Of a stretch of DNA of 37,646 nucleotides, positions 33,386 through 37,646 are shown one piece after another. How positions within the stretch are numbered: position 1 is the first letter of the stretch; each line of letters begins with the position of its first letter. Source of the stretch: Nocardia cerradoensis NBRC 101014. Lineage in GTDB: Bacteria; Actinomycetota; Actinomycetes; Mycobacteriales; Mycobacteriaceae. Where the stretch lies: assembly GCF_000308535.1 (NCBI RefSeq), contig NZ_BAFW01000061.1, positions 1 through 37,646 of the forward strand. Reading direction: 5' to 3'. A model generated the notes under the pieces. It had not been told where the DNA came from and searched no databases. It worked only from the letters and a program-made list of their open reading frames with translations. Both the position numbers and the translations under genes were made by a program.

Positions 33386-34315
33386 TCACATCGTCCAATC
33401 CGGTTCGCCCTCGGGCAGATCGTGCAGCTTCTCCGGGTTGCGGACGATCGCGATCGAGGTGATGCGGTCCTCTTCGACGGTGAAGGCCATGATTCCCAGA
33501 TGGTTGCCGTCGAACACCATGAGCCCGGGCAGCCCGTTGACCTGAACCATGCGCGCCCACGCACCGGTGCCGGCGCGGTACCAGCCGAAGTACAGCTTGG
33601 CCACCAGCTCGGCGCCCTGCACCGGCTGCCGGATCGCCGGCACCCGCCCGCCCCCGTCGGCGGTCAGGGTGACGTTCTCGTCGAGCACACCGAGCAGGCC
33701 ACTCAGATCGCCGGACCGCCACGCCGTCGAGAAGGCCGAGACCACCCGCTCGTGTTCGTCGCGGGAGGCGGGGAAGCGTGGGGTGCCGTCCTCGACGTGT
33801 TTGCGGGCGCGGGAGGCGAGCTGGCGGACGGCGGCGGGGGTGCGGCCGACCACGTCGGCGACCTCGGGACCGGTCATGCCGAAGATGTCCTGCAGGACGA
33901 AGGCGGTGCGTTCGGCGGGGGAGAGCGATTCGAGAACCACGAGCAGGGCGGTGGTGACGCGCTCGTCCTGCGAGATGCGGTCGGCCGGGTCGTCCCAGCT
34001 GGTGACCTCCGGTTCGGGCAGCCATTCGCCGACGTACTGTTCGCGCCGCGCCCGGGCCGAACCCAGCTGATCCAGGGCGAGGCGTCCGGTGACGGTGGTC
34101 AGCCAGGCCCGCAGATTGTCGATTCGATCACCGGGAGAACGGGTTTCGTACCAGCGTTGCAGCCGCAGCCACGCCTCCTGCACGACGTCGTCGGCATCGC
34201 TGAGGCTGCCCAGCGTGCTGTAGGCGACGCGACGCAGATACTGGCGGTGCTCCTCGAACTGCCGTGCCAGTTCGGTCTGGTCGATATCGTCGTGTCCGGT
34301 CGTCACAGGTGCCAT
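33386..34315 (-). CDS. ECF41-group sigma factor with SnoaL-like C-terminal domain
   Basis: The 309-residue protein has sigma region 2 (ADDVVQEAWLRLQRWYETRS), region 4 (LSPAERTAFVLQDIFGMTGP, EVADVVGRTPAAVRQLASRA) and a SnoaL/NTF2-like C-terminal domain from about 185. The three ECF41 signatures are present: WLPEP (98-102), DGGGR (220-224) and NPEKL (293-297). In ECF41 the C-terminal domain replaces a separate anti-sigma factor. A matching ECF41 promoter precedes the gene (34362-34388), so it is probably autoregulated. The usual ECF41 neighbour (carboxymuconolactone decarboxylase, oxidoreductase or epimerase) is not adjacent. Confidence 0.95.
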   Translation of the reverse strand: MAPVTTGHDDIDQTELARQFEEHRQYLRRVAYSTLGSLSDADDVVQEAWLRLQRWYETRSPGDRIDNLRAWLTTVTGRLALDQLGSARARREQYVGEWLPEPEVTSWDDPADRISQDERVTTALLVVLESLSPAERTAFVLQDIFGMTGPEVADVVGRTPAAVRQLASRARKHVEDGTPRFPASRDEHERVVSAFSTAWRSGDLSGLLGVLDENVTLTADGGGRVPAIRQPVQGAELVAKLYFGWYRAGTGAWARMVQVNGLPGLMVFDGNHLGIMAFTVEEDRITSIAIVRNPEKLHDLPEGEPDWTM

Positions 34316-34361
34316 CCTCGTCTCGCCGTGCGGGCCCGCCGCCGGGGTGCTTCCCCATGGT

Positions 34362-34388
34362 GACGATGCGGCCGCGCCGAGTGTGACA
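34362..34388 (-). promoter_or_regulatory. ECF41 promoter in front of the sigma factor gene
   Basis: On the minus strand TGTCACA (34388-34382), exactly 16 bp, then CGTC (34365-34362). This matches the known ECF41 consensus TGTCACA-N16-CGTC and lies about 47 bp before the ATG. Confidence 0.85.
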
Positions 34389-34422
34389 TCGGGGTGCCGG
34401 AGGCGGCCGATAGTCTCGCCCG

Positions 34423-35520
34423 GTGCGATATGGAACGGCGCGGGCCGCGGGACTGCTGATCGGATTCGCGGCGGATCGGATATTCGGTGATCCGCGGCGG
34501 GGACACCCGGTGGCGCTGTTCGGGTCGGCGGCGGCCGCGCTGGAATCGCCCTGGTACCGCGATACGCGTGCCGCCGGGGTCGTGCACGAGATCGTCTTGG
34601 TGGGCGGGGTCGTCGCGCTGGGTGCCGGTGCGGAAATCGCCGGTCGGCGATCGGGAGCTCTCCGTGGGCGCCGCGCGGTGGCCTCGGCCGGAGCGGATCG
34701 GCGCAAGGGCGGTGGCGCGGCCGGTCGTACGCGGGACGGGTGCACCGACCCCCGAACAGCGGCGGGGCGTTCCGGCCTGCGCGCGGGGCTCGGCACCGTC
34801 GTGATCACCGCGGTCGGCACCTGGATCGCGCTCGGCGGCACCACACTCGCCCGGACCGGACGCGACATGGCGGACCGGCTGGAGGCGGGCGAGTTGAGCG
34901 GTGCGCGCGAGCTGCTGCCGTCGCTGTGCGGCCGCGATCCCGAGGTGCTCGATGCCGACGGATTGGCCCGCGCCGCAGTCGAATCCATCGCCGAGAACAC
35001 CTCCGACGCCACCGTCGCACCGCTGGTGTGGGGTGCGATCGCGGGCGTGCCCGGCGTGTTGGGTTACCGCGCGATCAACACCCTCGACGCGATGATCGGC
35101 TATCGCAACGAGCGGTACCGCAACTTCGGCTGGGCCGCCGCGCGCGTCGACGATCTCGCGAATCTGCTGCCCGCGCGGGTGAGCGGTGCGCTGACCGTCG
35201 CGCTGGCTCCGCTGGTGGGCGGCCGGCCCGGTGATGCGTGGCGGGCGTGGCGCCGCGACGCCGGAGCACATCCGAGCCCCAACGCGGGGGTCGCCGAAGC
35301 CACGATGGCCGGTGCGCTGGGCGTCGCGCTGGGCGGGCGGACCGAGTACCGGCACGGGATCGAGATGCGGCCGGTGCTGGGCAGCGGGCGGACTCCGCAG
35401 GTGCCCGATCTGCGGCGAGCGGTGCGATTGTCGAACGGAGTGCAGCTGGCGGCCGCGGTGGCGGCGGCCGCGTATGCGCTCGGCCGCCGCCGGTCAGTTC
35501 GGGCCGAATTGCCGGAGTAG
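34423..35520 (+). CDS. cobD: adenosylcobinamide-phosphate synthase CobD/CbiB
   Basis: The 365-residue membrane protein attaches the aminopropanol arm in cobalamin synthesis. Motifs are GLLIGFAADRIFGDPRRGHP at the start, AVESIAENTSDATVAPLVWG, RAINTLDAMIGYRNERYRNF, WAAARVDDLANLLPARVSGA and HPSPNAGVAEATMAGALGV. Several hydrophobic stretches fit a multi-spanning protein. An Arg/Gly-rich stretch (about residues 70-115) between membrane segments is unusual. The start is GTG 34423, divergent from the sigma factor gene. In Mycobacterium cobD faces the SURF1/ptpA genes in the same way. Confidence 0.95.
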   Translation: MRYGTARAAGLLIGFAADRIFGDPRRGHPVALFGSAAAALESPWYRDTRAAGVVHEIVLVGGVVALGAGAEIAGRRSGALRGRRAVASAGADRRKGGGAAGRTRDGCTDPRTAAGRSGLRAGLGTVVITAVGTWIALGGTTLARTGRDMADRLEAGELSGARELLPSLCGRDPEVLDADGLARAAVESIAENTSDATVAPLVWGAIAGVPGVLGYRAINTLDAMIGYRNERYRNFGWAAARVDDLANLLPARVSGALTVALAPLVGGRPGDAWRAWRRDAGAHPSPNAGVAEATMAGALGVALGGRTEYRHGIEMRPVLGSGRTPQVPDLRRAVRLSNGVQLAAAVAAAAYALGRRRSVRAELPE

Positions 35521-35910
35521 GGCCGCGGTGTCCAGGTATTGCCGGTCCCGCACGACCTTCGCGTCGGCGTCGAAGACCAGCACTTTGGCGTAGGCGATCT
35601 CGAACCGCCGGCCGGTCGCGGGGAGCACCGTCACACCGGCGACGACGAAGTCGTTCACCGCGGTGGCGCGGCCGACCAGTTCGGCGACCGCCGAGTTCGG
35701 CGCCGGGTGGAGCGCGCGAATGTCCTCGGCGTAGTCCGGGAACGCGGTGAACCAGGCGCGGCTCCAGTCCAGGGTGCCCGCGAGATCCAGCCGCAGACCG
35801 GTGCCGGTGTCGAATGCGTAGTCGCGGGCGCAAGTGGCCGCCCAGGCATCCCACTGCTGTCCGGTCCACGATCGCTGGACGGCGTCATAAGCCTGCTGGA
35901 TGGCGTTCAT
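35494..35910 (-). CDS. SnoaL-like (NTF2-fold) protein
   Basis: The 138-residue protein has the SnoaL/NTF2 cone fold pattern: AIQQAYDAVQRSWTGQQWDA, WAATCARDYAFD, DWSRAWFTAFPDYAEDIRAL and YAKVLVFDADAKVVRDRQYL. Such proteins are small enzymes or binding proteins, with function set by the pocket. ATG 35910 has a GGAG motif upstream; TTG 35937 would add nine residues. Its 3' end overlaps cobD by 27 bp in convergent orientation. Confidence 0.88.
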   Translation of the reverse strand: MNAIQQAYDAVQRSWTGQQWDAWAATCARDYAFDTGTGLRLDLAGTLDWSRAWFTAFPDYAEDIRALHPAPNSAVAELVGRATAVNDFVVAGVTVLPATGRRFEIAYAKVLVFDADAKVVRDRQYLDTAALLRQFGPN

Positions 35911-36016
35911 CCGGTTCTCCGCTTCGTATCGAGTCAATCTAGCTATATCAATCTATAGTCAAATAGGTAGATCGAGCCAGAGCCGAAGCGAAGCGGGCGA
36001 ATTCGGCGAGAGCCGG

Positions 36017-37051
36017 TCAGCGGCGGGCGTTGCCGTAGCGGTCGGCGAGGCGGTCGGAGGTGGAGCGTGGTTTGGCCGGTGGTGCGTCGGAGACGGGCGT
36101 GGTTTCGGAGTGCGTCTTCGGAGCCGGGTCCGAGAGGGCGGTGGCCGGAGTGCTGCTCGTGTCTTCGGTTGCGGCACTTGGTGATTCGGCTGCGGGCGAT
36201 CCGGCGGTGCTCATCGCCGGAACCTGCTCACTCGGAGTGGCCGTGGCCGCCTCCGCGGCGGCGCGGTCGCGGCGGCGTTCGCGGATCTCGGCGTAGACGA
36301 AGTAGCCCAGGCCGAGCGGTGCCATGACACCGAACGCGATCCATTGCAGGCCGTAGGACAGGTACGGGCCCGCGTCCAGCTGGGGGAGTGCTTCCGGGGT
36401 GAAGGCGCCGGGCTGGCCGGCGTCCAACTGCAGATAGCCGCCGTGCTCGCCGGTGGCGAAGCTGGTCAGCGGCGTGCCGAGCACGGTGGAGAGCTGAGCG
36501 GTATCGACCGAGTAGACCTGACGCAGGCCGTCGCGGACCATCGGATCCTTGCCGGGGACGACGCCTTCGGATCTGCGGACCCGTCCCTCGATGTGCTGCG
36601 GACCCGACGGCGGTTCCGCGATCGTCGGCAGATCCGAGCCGTTCACCGCCGCGATCAGGCCGCGATCGACCAGCACGACCCGGCCGTCGTCGAGCCGGAA
36701 CGCAGCCAGGACCCCGTACGCGGGCTGATCGTCGAGCCGCTGCAAACGCTCGACCACCATCGAATTCGGCACATAGCTACCGGTGGCGACCACCCGCCGC
36801 CATTCGGTGTCGGCCGGATTCGTCCCGGCCGGTGGTGTGCCCTCGCCGGTGTTCAGCAGGTTCTGCGCCGGAACCGGGTCGGCGTTCACGGAGGCGGCGA
36901 TCAGGTTGTTGCGATGCGACGTCGAGGTGTTCTTGCCCAGCTGCCAGGGCGCGAGCACGGTGAAACACAGATAGGCGAACGCGACCACGACCACCGCCAG
37001 AATCGCCCAGCTGGGCCGCAGCAGGAATGTGAGCCGGCGCAGGATGTTCAT
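36017..37051 (-). CDS. SURF1 family protein
   Basis: The 344-residue SURF1-like protein has two membrane segments, near the start (SWAILAVVVVAFAYLCFTVL) and at about residues 236-256 (YLSYGLQWIAFGVMAPLGLG), enclosing the outer domain (RVVATGSYVPNSMVVE, VLVDRGLIAAVNGSDLP, VYSVDTAQLSTVLG). SURF1 helps assemble cytochrome c oxidase. A Pro/Ala/Ser/Thr-rich tail of about 80 residues after the second membrane segment is an addition to the core family. The ATG overlaps the stop of the upstream phosphatase gene (ATGA), and the two-gene order matches Mycobacterium Rv2234-Rv2235. Confidence 0.93.
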   Translation of the reverse strand: MNILRRLTFLLRPSWAILAVVVVAFAYLCFTVLAPWQLGKNTSTSHRNNLIAASVNADPVPAQNLLNTGEGTPPAGTNPADTEWRRVVATGSYVPNSMVVERLQRLDDQPAYGVLAAFRLDDGRVVLVDRGLIAAVNGSDLPTIAEPPSGPQHIEGRVRRSEGVVPGKDPMVRDGLRQVYSVDTAQLSTVLGTPLTSFATGEHGGYLQLDAGQPGAFTPEALPQLDAGPYLSYGLQWIAFGVMAPLGLGYFVYAEIRERRRDRAAAEAATATPSEQVPAMSTAGSPAAESPSAATEDTSSTPATALSDPAPKTHSETTPVSDAPPAKPRSTSDRLADRYGNARR

Positions 37052-37542
37052 TGCCGCGGTCCGGTCGTCGCGGGTTCGCCGAGTTGTTCGCGCACCCAGG
37101 CCAGCAGCGCCGGAACGGCCGCCTCGATCTGCTCGCGGACGAGCTCGAAATCGGTGTCGTCGCCGTAGTAGGGATCGGGCACGTCGTGATCGTCGGCGTC
37201 GGGGTCGAAGCTGCGCAGCAGTCGCCGCCGCGTGTCCGGAATCCGCAGCCGGGTCAGTTCCCGATCGTGGTTGGAATCCAGGGCGATCAGCAGATCGGCG
37301 TCGAGATGATCGGGCCCGATCATGGCCGCGACGTGGCCGATCGGATACCCGTGCCGGGTGAGCAGAGCGGTCGTGCGCGGGTCGGCGTCCGAGCCGACGT
37401 GCCAGGCGGTGGTGCCGGCGCTGCTCACGCGCACCCGATCGGCCAGTCCGGCCCGTTCCAGATGCGCGGCGAAGATCTTTTCGGCCATCGGCGACCGGCA
37501 GATATTGCCGGTGCAGATGAAGGTCACGTGCAGCTCGCCCAC
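37048..37542 (-). CDS. ptpA: low-molecular-weight protein-tyrosine phosphatase
   Basis: This protein of about 164 residues has the P-loop CTGNICRSPMAEKIF (Cys-x5-Arg-Ser) near the start, SSAGTTAWHVGSDADPRT, and the DPYYGD loop with the general acid Asp. It removes phosphate from tyrosine. The homologue PtpA of M. tuberculosis is exported into host cells, but whether that applies here is unknown. The start is GTG 37542, which opens the first beta strand (ELHVTFICTGN). No Shine-Dalgarno sequence is visible. Translation is coupled to SURF1. Confidence 0.93.
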   Translation of the reverse strand: MGELHVTFICTGNICRSPMAEKIFAAHLERAGLADRVRVSSAGTTAWHVGSDADPRTTALLTRHGYPIGHVAAMIGPDHLDADLLIALDSNHDRELTRLRIPDTRRRLLRSFDPDADDHDVPDPYYGDDTDFELVREQIEAAVPALLAWVREQLGEPATTGPRQ

Positions 37543-37588
37543 GCACCCATTGTGGCCGGTCGGTGCGGGCGGCGGCCACGTAGGGTAG

Positions 37589-37646
37589 GTGGCTGTGCCC
37601 GAGGACACCCCCACGACCGCCGGCGCGCGGTCGCACCGAGGCCCGG
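37589..37646 (+). CDS. possible start of a gene running off the right edge
   Basis: A GTG at 37589 or 37595 opens a frame (VPEDTPTTAGARSHRGP) that stays open to the edge. TAGGGT (37581-37586) lies at the distance of a -10 for a leaderless start. It is divergent from the phosphatase gene. In related genomes a cobalamin gene (cobC) is nearby, but 19 codons do not allow identification. Confidence 0.3.
   Translation, partial: MAVPEDTPTTAGARSHRGP

Overview
The window is high-GC DNA from a mycolic-acid-type actinomycete, most likely Nocardia or a close relative. Three things point there: Scr1-type regulator/DUF397 pairs, PPE/EspG/WXG100 (type VII secretion) genes with a DUF3558 lipoprotein, and the block ptpA - SURF1 - cobD, which has the same relative order and orientation as in Mycobacterium. 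I see no tRNA, rRNA, CRISPR array, transposase or phage gene. The genus is inference from gene content.

Left part (1-8.9 kb): the tail of a MerR regulator; a cytochrome P450 pair resembling the CYP157-CYP154 tandem that closes Streptomyces conservons, here without the cvnA-D genes; a sugar isomerase-like TIM-barrel protein; a GlxA/AraC regulator divergent from a small cupin; a decayed Uma2 gene behind an Scr1-type/DUF397 pair; and two unknown genes, the second resembling a serine-resolvase fold without its catalytic serine.

Middle part (9-18.3 kb): a second CYP157-like P450. Facing it is a tightly overlapped operon (flavin monooxygenase - MarR - CocE-type hydrolase - DUF3237) with a perfect 17-bp palindrome just before its first start codon. 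This looks like a self-regulated catabolic or detoxification unit. Next comes a small type VII secretion accessory locus: lipoprotein, small helical protein, PPE-like protein, EspG chaperone broken by a one-base frameshift, WXG100 protein and a small unknown that may be an immunity-type protein.

Next part (18.3-29.8 kb): an F420-type LLM oxidoreductase, an amidase, a NERD-like membrane protein with an exact hexanucleotide array coding for Ala-Pro repeats, a conventional P450, a non-coding tandem duplication of about 123 bp, a 5'-nucleotidase lipoprotein, a PIN-toxin remnant, a solitary Eco57I-like adenine methyltransferase, a TetR regulator and a 59-residue protein gene with a strong ribosome binding site.

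Right part (29.8-37.6 kb) is more core-like: gamma-carbonic anhydrase behind a second GlxA regulator, an MBL-fold hydrolase, alanine dehydrogenase, an ECF41 sigma factor with a textbook ECF41 promoter in front of it, cobD, a SnoaL-like protein, SURF1 and a low-molecular-weight tyrosine phosphatase. The strongest unusual points are the two P450s lacking the K-helix ExxR arginine, the MarR-controlled four-gene operon with its palindrome, the ECF41 promoter, the type VII mini-locus with a broken EspG, and several overlooked small genes, remnants and repeats.
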